This document shows positions 1-5,613 of a stretch of DNA of 6,568 nt, in pieces. Within the stretch, counting starts at the first letter, position 1. Each line of letters starts with the position of its first letter. This DNA comes from Clostridiales bacterium (lineage in GTDB: Bacteria; Bacillota; Clostridia; Christensenellales; Aristaeellaceae): NCBI GenBank assembly GCA_012514225.1, contig JAAZAQ010000007.1, positions 1 through 6,568 of the forward strand, read 5' to 3'. The notes under the pieces were generated by a model that saw only the letters and a list, made by a program, of their open reading frames with translations, was not told where the DNA came from and ran no database searches. The position numbers and the translations under genes are program-made.

Positions 1-210
1 GAGCTGACCGTGCCGGTCAAGGACGCGGGCATCCGCGCCCAGATCCTGTCCATCCTGGAATTGGGGTTCATGGACAACCGCAAGCTGTGGCGGCTGGAGA
101 GCGGCAGCCATTACACGCGGGTGCCCCGCGCGGCGCCCGCGGTTTTCGCCCAGGAGGCACTCATCCGCTCGCCCGACCCCCTGCTTGACAAGGAAAATCC
201 CGCCGTTTAG
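1..210 (+). CDS. ppk: Polyphosphate kinase 1, C-terminal fragment (5' end outside window)
   Basis: This is an open frame from the first base to a TAG at 208-210, giving the last 69 residues of a longer protein. It resembles the C-terminal end of polyphosphate kinase 1, which reversibly moves the gamma phosphate of ATP onto polyphosphate. The visible pattern is E-L-x-x-P-V-x-D followed by I-R-x-Q-I-L-x-I-L-E-L. After it come a D-N-x-K segment and a Y-x-R-V strand, matching the family's closing pattern of P-x-x-D, a helix, D-N/T-x-K-A-R and Y-x-R-V/P. The catalytic histidines and ATP site would lie upstream and cannot be checked. The tail (LLDKENPAV) is probably unstructured and its codons also carry the promoter at 185-213. 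The assignment rests on a short variable domain, so it is likely but not certain. Confidence 0.62.
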   Translation, partial: ELTVPVKDAGIRAQILSILELGFMDNRKLWRLESGSHYTRVPRAAPAVFAQEALIRSPDPLLDKENPAV

Positions 211-213
211 AAT
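185..213 (+). promoter_or_regulatory. Sigma-A-type promoter for cysS, inside the ppk 3' end
   Basis: A perfect -35 box TTGACA (185-190) is separated by exactly 17 bases from TAGAAT (208-213), which matches the -10 consensus at five of six positions. The TAG of the -10 box is also the stop codon of the upstream kinase gene. Transcription would begin near base 220, giving an ~89-nt leader before the cysS start at 309. No other good promoter was seen between the two genes. The motif match is direct observation; promoter activity is inferred. Confidence 0.72.
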
Positions 214-227
214 CAAACTGCGCGGCG

Positions 228-242
228 GGGGGCGACGCCCCC
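228..242 (+). other. GC-only hairpin at the 5' end of the cysS leader
   Basis: GGGGGC (228-233) and GCCCCC (237-242) form a perfect six-pair stem around GAC. It begins about eight bases after the predicted transcription start. No T-run follows, so it is not a canonical terminator. It could protect the 5' end of the mRNA, or be a remnant of a terminator for the upstream gene. The function is unknown. Confidence 0.45.
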
Positions 243-263
243 GGGACGCGGCGGCACGCGGCG

Positions 264-300
264 GCCTTGAGACAAGGCGGCCGCACGGTTTATCAAGGAG
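264..300 (+). promoter_or_regulatory. cysS leader element: two alternative helices, one covering the ribosome binding site
   Basis: GCCTTG (264-269) pairs perfectly with CAAGGC (273-278) around an AGA loop. With a GGC bulge, 261-263 could also pair with 282-284. The same left arm, CCTTGA (265-270), is perfectly complementary to TCAAGG (293-298), which includes most of the AAGGAG ribosome binding site (295-300) of cysS. The two helices cannot form together. The local hairpin leaves the ribosome binding site free, and opening it would allow the site to be masked. No T-box signature is visible in this short leader, although T-boxes often control cysS in Firmicutes. The pairing is seen in the sequence; a regulatory role is inference. 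Confidence 0.4.
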
Positions 301-308
301 CAGCCAAT

Positions 309-1697
309 ATGCAGATTTACAACAGCCAGACGCGGAAAAAAGAAGAGTTCGTCCCCCTCAGGGAAGGAAAGGTCGGCATGTACTGCTGCGGCCCGACGGT
401 GTACGACTTCTTCCACATCGGCAACGCGCGGCCCTTCATCATGTTCGACGTTTTGCGGCGCTACCTGCAGTACCGGGGGTACGAGGTGACCTACGTGCAG
501 AACTTCACCGACGTGGACGACAAGATGATCGAGCGCGCCAAGCGGGAGGGCGTGAGCGTCAGGGAGCTGGGCGACCGCTTCATCGCGGAGTACTGGAAGG
601 ACGCCGGCGCCCTGGGCGTGAAGCCCGCCGACGTGCACCCGCGGGCGACGGAGCACATCCCGCAGATGATTGCCCTCATCCAGGGGCTCATCGACAAGGG
701 CATGGCCTACGAGCAGGCGGGCAGCGTGTATTTCTCGACGCCTGATTTCCCGGAGTACGGCAAGCTGTCCGGCCAGAACCTGGAGGACCTGGACGCTGGC
801 GCGCGGGTGAGCGTGGACGAGGAAAAGCGAAACCCCCTGGACTTCGCCCTGTGGAAGGCCGAGAAGCCGGGCGAGCCCAGCTGGGACAGCCCCTGGGGAA
901 AGGGCAGGCCGGGCTGGCACATCGAGTGCAGCGCGATGAGCATGGACTACCTGGGGGAAGCCTTCGACATCCACGCGGGCGGGCAGGACCTGCTGTTCCC
1001 CCACCATGAGAACGAGGTCGCCCAGAGCGAGGGCTTTACCGGGCACCCCTTCGTAAACTACTGGATGCACAACGGCTTCCTGAACATCGACAACGCGAAG
1101 ATGTCCAAGTCCCTGGGCAACTTCTTCACCGTCCGGGACATCCTGAAGGAATACGAGCCCGAGGACGTGCGGATGCTGATGCTGTCCGCGCATTACCGCA
1201 GCCCGCTGAACTTCAGCCGGGACATGATGGCGCAGGCCCACGCCTCCCTGACACGCCTGTATACCGCGAAGGACCGCCTGAACGCCCTACTGGCTTCCGC
1301 GAAGCCGGACGCGCCGGGCGGCGCCGGCGTGCCGGAAAAGGCAAAGGACATCCGGCAGCGCTTCCTGGACGGCATGGACAACGACTTCAACACCGCCGAG
1401 GCCATGGGCGCGGTTTTCGACCTGGCCTACCTGGCCAACACCGAGCTGGACGAAAACAGCGGGAAAGCCGCGGTGCAGGCCGCGCTGGACACGCTCGGGG
1501 AGCTGACGGGCGTCCTGGGGCTGCTGGAGCGCGAGCAAGACGCCGTCCCGGCGGAAGTGCGGGAAATCGCCCAGCGCCGCGCCGAAGCCCGGAAGAACCG
1601 GGACTGGGCGCAGTCGGACGCCCTGCGCGGGGAGCTGGCAGGGATGGGCTGGCTGGCGGAAGACACCCCGCAGGGGCAAAAGCTGCGCCGCGCGTGA
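309..1697 (+). CDS. cysS: Cysteinyl-tRNA synthetase
   Basis: This class I aminoacyl-tRNA synthetase of the cytoplasm attaches cysteine to tRNA-Cys using ATP. The 462-residue length is normal for the family. The HIGH-type signature is HIGN at 36-39 and KMSKS is at 264-268. The four zinc ligands that select the cysteine thiol are at C27, C207, H232 and E236, in the contexts [15 protein letters not shown] and PHHENE. The DALR-type tRNA-binding helices include the NDFNTAEAM stretch near residue 358. The C-terminal end has the usual pattern of R-x-E-A-R-K-N-x-D-W-A-x-S-D, then DTPQG. The ATG at 309 is chosen because AAGGAG (295-300) sits eight bases upstream. An in-frame TTG at 267 would add 14 non-conserved residues and lies inside the leader hairpin. 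The downstream ComEA-like gene starts within the cysS stop codon region. The gene appears to have its own promoter at 185-213. Confidence 0.97.
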   Translation: MQIYNSQTRKKEEFVPLREGKVGMYCCGPTVYDFFHIGNARPFIMFDVLRRYLQYRGYEVTYVQNFTDVDDKMIERAKREGVSVRELGDRFIAEYWKDAGALGVKPADVHPRATEHIPQMIALIQGLIDKGMAYEQAGSVYFSTPDFPEYGKLSGQNLEDLDAGARVSVDEEKRNPLDFALWKAEKPGEPSWDSPWGKGRPGWHIECSAMSMDYLGEAFDIHAGGQDLLFPHHENEVAQSEGFTGHPFVNYWMHNGFLNIDNAKMSKSLGNFFTVRDILKEYEPEDVRMLMLSAHYRSPLNFSRDMMAQAHASLTRLYTAKDRLNALLASAKPDAPGGAGVPEKAKDIRQRFLDGMDNDFNTAEAMGAVFDLAYLANTELDENSGKAAVQAALDTLGELTGVLGLLEREQDAVPAEVREIAQRRAEARKNRDWAQSDALRGELAGMGWLAEDTPQGQKLRRA

Positions 1698-2092
1698 GCC
1701 GCGCGGGCAGGGCCGCCGGGCTGGCGCTGCTGGCCTGCTGCCTGGGGCTGGCGGCCTACCTGGGCGTCTGGGCGCTGGACGAATCGACCCGTCGCGGGGA
1801 GACCGTCGAGCTGGCGCTCCGCCCCGCGCCCACCGCGGCCCCCACGGCGCTGCCGGATACGACAGGGCTGGAGCTCAACGGCGCGACCCTGGAGCAGCTG
1901 ATGGAGCTGCCGGGCATCGGCGAGCACCTGGCGAAGGAAATCATCCGGCAGCGGGAGCTGCACCCCTTTTATTTCGTCGAGGACTTGAAGGCCGTGCCGG
2001 GCATCGGGGACAGGCGGCTGGAGAGCCTGCGGCCCCTGGTCTGGGTTTCGCCGCCGCCGGCGGAAAGCCCTGAAGATTCCGGGCAGCCATAA
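1694..2092 (+). CDS. Short ComEA-like helix-hairpin-helix protein, membrane-anchored
   Basis: The 132-residue protein has an N-terminal hydrophobic segment (about 8-27), a proline/alanine/threonine-rich linker (about 43-56) and a tandem helix-hairpin-helix domain (about 58-117). The hairpins are LPGIG at 72-76 and VPGIG at 101-105, preceded by the L-N-x-A-T-x-E-Q-L pattern of ComEA. In ComEA this domain binds double-stranded DNA outside the membrane during uptake. Full-length Firmicutes ComEA also has an SLBB domain between anchor and HhH, and it is absent here. The GTG start overlaps the cysS stop in GTGA with no good ribosome binding site, so translation probably depends on coupling to cysS. 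L-L-A-C at 12-15 could be a weak lipobox, so a lipoprotein is an alternative to a membrane helix. No comEC or other competence gene is visible. DNA binding is likely, while a role in transformation is unproven. Confidence 0.85.
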   Translation: MSRAGRAAGLALLACCLGLAAYLGVWALDESTRRGETVELALRPAPTAAPTALPDTTGLELNGATLEQLMELPGIGEHLAKEIIRQRELHPFYFVEDLKAVPGIGDRRLESLRPLVWVSPPPAESPEDSGQP

Positions 2093-2124
2093 ACCGTTTT
2101 CCATCCCGCAAACCGAGCGGTCAA

Positions 2125-2772
2125 ATGAAAAGGGAATCGCAAAGGATGCGCAAAGCGGATTACATGCGCGACCCCTGCGGCGCGTCGCCCCTGCCGTACT
2201 GGAAGGCGAAGGATTTCCGGCTGCCGCCGGGGATGAAAATCGTAAAGGACAGCGACTTTCATCCGGGGCTGTTGGCCCGGTATGTGGATACGCCTTACTT
2301 CAAAGCCATGGCGCCGCTTGCCGGGCGTGAGCGGCCGGAATTGCCCGCGGGCCTGGAGGCCTCCACGGCGGACGACGCCGGGTTCTCGGAGCATATCGGC
2401 GCCTGTTACGCCGACGAGTGGATATCCGCCGGGGATTTGCGGCGCGAGCGGGCGCTGCCCGTGTATGACCCGGCGCTGTGGCTGGCGCTCAGGGACCGGC
2501 GAACCGGCGGGATTGCCGCCAGCGGCATCGCGCAGCTGGACCCGGCCGCCGGGGAAGGCGTCCTGGACTGGATTCAGGTGTCGCCCGACTGGCGGCGGCG
2601 GGGGCTGGGACAGTTCATCGTCCGGGAACTGCTGTTTAGGATGCAAGGAAAGGCGGCCTTCGCGACCGTCTCCGGCAAGGCCGGGGACGAAACGCGGCCC
2701 GACCTGCTGTATCAAAGCTGCGGCTTTTCCGGCTGGACCCTGTGGCATATCCTGAGGGAAAAGAGAAACTAA
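2125..2772 (+). CDS. GNAT family N-acetyltransferase (DPCxAS-LPYWK N-terminus)
   Basis: This is a predicted cytoplasmic acetyl-CoA-dependent acetyltransferase of 215 residues. The acetyl-CoA-binding motif A is at about 148-172, with strand DWIQVSP followed by the pyrophosphate loop R157-x-x-G160-x-G162 and the helix after it. The last part, LLYQSCGF (194-201), matches the usual GNAT motif B region. The N-terminal third (17-40: DPCGAS, LPYWK, then PPGMKIV) is not part of the catalytic fold core. It resembles an N-terminal extension I associate with a group of clostridial GNATs whose substrate is unknown. The start is ambiguous. ATG 2125 has only a weak GAG upstream; ATG 2146 has AAAAGGGA about ten bases before it, and ATG 2164 is also possible. 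The conserved part begins near residue 14, so any of the three would work. It lies 32 bases after the ComEA-like gene with no promoter seen, so it is probably the last gene of the cysS unit. Confidence 0.85.
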   Translation: MKRESQRMRKADYMRDPCGASPLPYWKAKDFRLPPGMKIVKDSDFHPGLLARYVDTPYFKAMAPLAGRERPELPAGLEASTADDAGFSEHIGACYADEWISAGDLRRERALPVYDPALWLALRDRRTGGIAASGIAQLDPAAGEGVLDWIQVSPDWRRRGLGQFIVRELLFRMQGKAAFATVSGKAGDETRPDLLYQSCGFSGWTLWHILREKRN

Positions 2773-2788
2773 AGCGCTTTTCAAGCGC
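2765..2788 (-). terminator. Probable terminator of the minus-strand EF-G2/GNAT unit
   Basis: On the minus strand GCGCTT, GAA and AAGCGC (2788 to 2774) make a perfect six-pair stem with a three-base loop. A T-rich tail TTTAGTTTC (2773 to 2765) follows. The tail overlaps the last codons and the TAA of the converging plus-strand GNAT gene. The stem is short and the T-run is broken by AG, so termination may be moderate. Read on the plus strand the hairpin has no T-tail, which fixes the orientation. Confidence 0.55.
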
Positions 2789-2814
2789 CGTATTGATGAC
2801 GGCGGCAGAGCCCG

Positions 2815-2835
2815 CGCCTCTTGGGGCGTTTTTTT
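2815..2835 (+). terminator. Intrinsic terminator of the cysS-comEA-like-GNAT unit
   Basis: CGCCT (2815-2819) pairs with GGGCG (2824-2828), including one T-G wobble, around a CTTG tetraloop. Seven uninterrupted T residues (2829-2835) follow directly. It sits 42 bases after the GNAT stop and four bases before the stop codon of the converging gene. The stem is short but the T7 tail is strong. Confidence 0.7.
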
Positions 2836-2839
2836 GTAT

Positions 2840-3265
2840 CTACCGGTCGCCCTGGAAACGGACGAAGCACCGGGTGCCCAGGGAGACCGCCTCCGCAAAG
2901 CCCAGGGCCTGGTAGAAGGCACGCGTCTCCGGCGCGTCGTCGGTCAACAGGACCGTCTGCCTGACGTGGGAGAAGCGGGCGAGCGTCCGGCGCAGCAGCT
3001 CCCGGCCGATGCCGCGGCGCTGCCAATCCGGGCGGACCAGCACGTCCTGCACGTAGGCGACGGAGCAGTCGTCCCCCACCACGCGGACGAGCCCGACCGG
3101 CAATTCCCCCTCCCAGGCGCTCAGGTGCCAGAGGGCGCCGGGCAGCAGGCGCGCCATCTTGCCCGGGTTGGCGGTATAGGCGGCCCAGCCCACGGAATCG
3201 TACAGCGCAACCAGCGCCTCAATCAGCAGGGGCGCGTTTTCCCGGTAGATGATTTCCACCGACAT
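2840..3265 (-). CDS. GNAT family N-acetyltransferase, small single-domain
   Basis: This is a compact 141-residue acetyltransferase close to the minimal GNAT fold. Strand four and motif A are clear: VQDVLVRPDW at 72-81, then Q82-x-x-G85-x-G87 for acetyl-CoA pyrophosphate binding and a long helix to about residue 98. Motif B is typical, with E113-T-R-A-F-Y-Q-A-L-G-F (113-123). The N-terminal half has the usual short helices around LYDSVGWAAY (21-30), seen in GNATs of the small-amine or uncharacterised type; the substrate cannot be read from sequence. The ATG at 3265 is supported by GAAAGG about nine bases upstream. It is not closely similar to the plus-strand GNAT that converges on it, sharing only the motifs. 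It lies 84 bases after the EF-G2 gene with only a hairpin between. It is therefore probably transcribed by readthrough from the EF-G2 promoter, since no separate promoter was found. Confidence 0.92.
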   Translation of the reverse strand: MSVEIIYRENAPLLIEALVALYDSVGWAAYTANPGKMARLLPGALWHLSAWEGELPVGLVRVVGDDCSVAYVQDVLVRPDWQRRGIGRELLRRTLARFSHVRQTVLLTDDAPETRAFYQALGFAEAVSLGTRCFVRFQGDR

Positions 3266-3301
3266 ATGAACCAGCCTTTCACGCGATTGAGGACAATGGC
3301 G

Positions 3302-3325
3302 CGGGGCGGGCTTTCGCCCGCCCCG
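3302..3325 (-). other. Strong GC hairpin with GNRA (GAAA) loop between EF-G2 and GNAT genes
   Basis: On the minus strand GGGGCGGGC, GAAA and GCCCGCCCC form a perfect nine-pair stem, ten with the flanking C-G pair, closed by a GAAA tetraloop. It lies 25 bases after the EF-G2 stop codon and 36 bases before the GNAT start. There is no T-run after it, so it is unlikely to be an efficient intrinsic terminator. It could slow polymerase, protect the EF-G2 mRNA 3' end from exonucleases or lower expression of the GNAT gene. The structure is plain in the sequence; the role is inferred. Confidence 0.6.
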
Positions 3326-3349
3326 GAAACAAGGACACGGAAAAGGGAC

Positions 3350-5431
3350 TCAGTCCTCCTCCTCCTCCTCTTTCTTGGCGCTTTCAACGATTTTCTTGGA
3401 CACATCGCCCGGCACTTCCTCGTAGCGCTCGAAGGCCATCGTGAAGGAGCCGCGCGCCTGGGTCATGCTGCGCAGGTCGGTGGCGTACTTGAACATCTCC
3501 GACTGGGGCACCTCGGCGACCACCTGCTGCATGCCGTCCACCTGGTTCATGCCCATGATGCGGCCGCGGCGCTTGTTGACGTCGCCCATGATATCGCCCA
3601 TGTACTCGTCAGGCACCATGACTTCCACGTGCATGATGGGCTCCAGCAGCACGGGGCTGGCTTCCAGGCAGCCTTTCTTGTAGGCGATGCGCGCGGCGGT
3701 TTTGAAGGCCATTTCAGAGGAGTCCACCGCGTGGTAGGAGCCGTCGTACAGCTTGGCGCGCAGACCGACCATGGGATAGCCAGCAAGGACGCCCTTGACG
3801 ATGTTCTCCCGCAGGCCCTTCTCGACCGAGGGGATGAAGTTGCGGGGCACCACGCCACCCACGACGGCGTCGACGAACTCGAACTCCACGTTGGTGTCCC
3901 CGATGGGGGAGAACTCGATCCACACGTCGCCGAACTGGCCGTGGCCGCCGGACTGCTTCTTGTGGCGCCCCTGGGCGGAGACGGTCTTGCGGATGGTCTC
4001 CCGGTAGGGGACCTTGGGATCCTCCAGCACGGCGGCGGCGCCGAACTTGCTGGCCAGCTTGCTGCGCACCACGTCCAGGTGCAGTTCGCCCTGGCCGGAG
4101 AGCAGGGTCTCGGTGGTCTCGGCGTTCTTCTGGGTCTGGATGGAGGGGTCTTCCTCGGCCAGGCGGGCCAGGCCGGAGAACACCTTGTCCTCCTCGCCCT
4201 GCTTGGCGGCGAAGACCGCCTTGGAGAAGCAGGGGGCGGGGAAGTCGATGCCGGGGTACCGGACGGGGGCCGCCGGGTCGCACAGGGTGTCGCCGGTGGC
4301 GGTGAAGCCCAGCTTGCTCAGCGCGCCGACGTCACCGGCGAAGAGTTGCTGGGCGTTGGTCTGCTTCTTGCCGCGCATCATGAACAGCCCGCCGGCCTTC
4401 TCCGCCTTTTCCTGGCTGGCGTTGTACAGCGGCGTGGCGGGCGTCAGGGTGCCTGAAAAGATGCGGAAGAGGGACAGCTTGCCCACGAAGGGGTCCGCCA
4501 CGGTCTTGAAGACGAAGGCCGAGAAGGGCTCGGCGCTGTCGCACTTGCGGGTCACGGCCTCGCCGGACTTGGGGTTGACGCCCTCCATTTCCCCGCCCTC
4601 GGGGGAGTTGAGGTAGTCCTTCATCACGTCCAGCAGCTTGGCGACGCCCACGCCCGAGGCCGCGGACACGCCGGCGACCGGCACGATGCGCCCGGACTGC
4701 ATGCCCTTGCGAAAGCCGACGAGGATTTCCTCGTGGCTCAGGGCGCCTTCCTCGAAATACTTCTCCAGCAGCGCGTCGTCCGCCTCGGCGGCGGCCTCGG
4801 TGATTTCCTCGATATACTGGTTGACCACGGAGGCCAGCGCGTCGGGCACGGGCACTTCCTTGAGCGCCTTGCCCGCGCCTTCGTAGGCCTTGTTCTCCAG
4901 CAGGTTGACCACGCCCTTGAAGCCGGCCGCGCTGCCGATGGGCACCAGGAGGGGCACCACGGAGGAGCCGAACTTGTCACGCAGGGCGTGGAGCACCTTG
5001 TCAAAGTCGGCGTTCTCGCGGTCCATCTGGTTGATGACGAACATCCGGCCGGAGCCCTGCCTGCCCGCGGCGTCCCAGGCCTTTTCGGCGCCCACCGTCA
5101 TGCCGCCCACGGAGGAGACGACGATGGCGACGGTGGAGGCGACCCGCAGGGGGCCGATGGACTCGCCGACGAAGTCGAAATAGCCGGGCACGTCGATGAG
5201 GTTGATTTTGGCGTTCTTCCACTCCACCGGGGCGACCGCGGCGGAGATGGAAATGCCGCGCCGGGTCTCTTCCGGGTCGAAGTCCGTGGTCGTGGAGCCG
5301 TCCTCCACCTTGCCCTGGCGGTCGATGTTCCCGGCAGCGAAGAGCATCGACTCAGTCAGGGTCGTCTTGCCCTCGCTGCCATGCCCCATCAGGGCGACGT
5401 TGCGGATATCCTTTGTCTGGTACTCAGCCAT
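3350..5431 (-). CDS. EF-G2-type translational GTPase (elongation factor G paralog)
   Basis: The 693-residue protein has the full EF-G layout: G domain to about 275, domain II about 300-390, domain III about 395-475 and domains IV-V about 475-675. Canonical EF-G moves tRNAs and mRNA through the ribosome using GTP. Several features place it in the EF-G2/EF-G-like subfamily. The P-loop is GHGSEGKTT (16-24) rather than AHxDAGKTT. Switch I reads RRGISI (57-62), and G3 is DVPGY (80-84) with Tyr in place of the catalytic His. G4 is N134-Q-M-D137, where NKxD is expected. Domain IV keeps SGGHGQFGDV (494-503) and SYHAVDSSE (565-573), including the tip histidine H567. The tail is acidic (KKEEEEED). The ATG at 5431 follows GGGGGAG by five bases; the TTG 21 bases earlier lies upstream of that site. 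It is not beside rpsL, rpsG or tuf, which supports a paralog rather than the main EF-G. Confidence 0.93.
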   Translation of the reverse strand: MAEYQTKDIRNVALMGHGSEGKTTLTESMLFAAGNIDRQGKVEDGSTTTDFDPEETRRGISISAAVAPVEWKNAKINLIDVPGYFDFVGESIGPLRVASTVAIVVSSVGGMTVGAEKAWDAAGRQGSGRMFVINQMDRENADFDKVLHALRDKFGSSVVPLLVPIGSAAGFKGVVNLLENKAYEGAGKALKEVPVPDALASVVNQYIEEITEAAAEADDALLEKYFEEGALSHEEILVGFRKGMQSGRIVPVAGVSAASGVGVAKLLDVMKDYLNSPEGGEMEGVNPKSGEAVTRKCDSAEPFSAFVFKTVADPFVGKLSLFRIFSGTLTPATPLYNASQEKAEKAGGLFMMRGKKQTNAQQLFAGDVGALSKLGFTATGDTLCDPAAPVRYPGIDFPAPCFSKAVFAAKQGEEDKVFSGLARLAEEDPSIQTQKNAETTETLLSGQGELHLDVVRSKLASKFGAAAVLEDPKVPYRETIRKTVSAQGRHKKQSGGHGQFGDVWIEFSPIGDTNVEFEFVDAVVGGVVPRNFIPSVEKGLRENIVKGVLAGYPMVGLRAKLYDGSYHAVDSSEMAFKTAARIAYKKGCLEASPVLLEPIMHVEVMVPDEYMGDIMGDVNKRRGRIMGMNQVDGMQQVVAEVPQSEMFKYATDLRSMTQARGSFTMAFERYEEVPGDVSKKIVESAKKEEEEED
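3354..3370 (-). repeat. Trinucleotide repeat (GAG)5 encoding the acidic tail of the EF-G2 protein
   Basis: On the coding strand five consecutive GAG codons encode E688-E692, followed by GAC (Asp) and the TGA stop. All five glutamates use the same codon, so the tract is a true DNA microsatellite as well as an acidic peptide. Gain or loss of units would change only the tail length. Confidence 0.8.
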
Positions 5432-5483
5432 GTGTGCTCCCCCTGTATTCAAATTGCATCCTTGCGCGATATGCTTGCAACGG

Positions 5484-5498
5484 ATGGTATTTTACCAT
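5484..5498. promoter_or_regulatory. Inverted repeat over the EF-G2 -10 box, candidate operator
   Basis: ATGGTA (5484-5489) and TACCAT (5493-5498) are perfect inverted six-base arms around TTT, and they enclose the -10 box at 5489-5494. A dimeric repressor bound here would block polymerase. The position would also put this dyad at the very start of the transcript or just before it, so an RNA role is less likely. No regulator gene is nearby. The symmetry is seen; operator function is inferred. Confidence 0.4.
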
Positions 5499-5517
5499 AC
5501 GGGAAAGCCTTGTTCAA
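5489..5517 (-). promoter_or_regulatory. Sigma-A-type promoter for the EF-G2 gene
   Basis: Read on the minus strand, TTGAAC (5517-5512) is followed by a 17-base spacer and TAAAAT (5494-5489). The -35 box matches consensus at four of six positions and the -10 at five. Transcription should begin near 5482, giving a leader of about 50 bases before the ATG at 5431. This is a local AT-rich island in GC-rich surroundings, which adds support. The 5518-5613 stretch upstream is GC-rich and I see nothing definable in it. Confidence 0.68.
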
Positions 5518-5613
5518 GCAAAGGCGGCGAATTGGGCGAAGCGGAGGCAATCGCGGCGCCTGCGGCGGCGGTTTCCAGCCGTTCCGGGAACAGGCGGGCG
5601 CTGGTATACGGGT

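Noticed and set aside
267..308. TTG at 267 as a longer cysS start
   Set aside because: It lies inside the leader hairpin, adds 14 residues not seen in the family, and the good AAGGAG site points to the ATG at 309.
220..308. T-box or short cysteine-rich leader peptide controlling cysS
   Set aside because: The leader is too short for a T-box, no T-box motif is visible and there is no ATG or GTG leader frame with cysteine codons.
213..1241. A 342-codon open frame on the minus strand opposite cysS
   Set aside because: It is antisense to a clear cysteinyl-tRNA synthetase gene, with no recognisable domain; it reflects GC-rich codon structure.
1969..2922. A 317-codon minus-strand frame spanning the ComEA-like and plus-strand GNAT genes and the convergent junction
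   Set aside because: It crosses two real genes, a terminator and part of a third gene, and is Pro/Arg-rich without a domain.
2834..4456. A 540-codon open frame on the plus strand across the minus-strand GNAT and EF-G2 genes
   Set aside because: It lies opposite two well-supported conserved genes, crosses their boundary and reads as low-complexity His/Gly/Ala/Val/Leu-rich sequence typical of antisense frames in GC-rich DNA. No domain is recognisable.
5432..5452. TTG at 5452 as an EF-G2 start
   Set aside because: The GGGGGAG ribosome binding site falls within this extension and is correctly spaced for the ATG at 5431.
5462..5490. Possible plus-strand promoter TTGCGC, 17 bases, TGGTAT
   Set aside because: Only half of the -10 bases match consensus and no plus-strand gene follows it.
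5518..5613. Possible small gene or RNA in the GC-rich stretch upstream of the EF-G2 promoter
   Set aside because: The frames are short, compositionally biased and lack ribosome binding sites; I saw no convincing structure.
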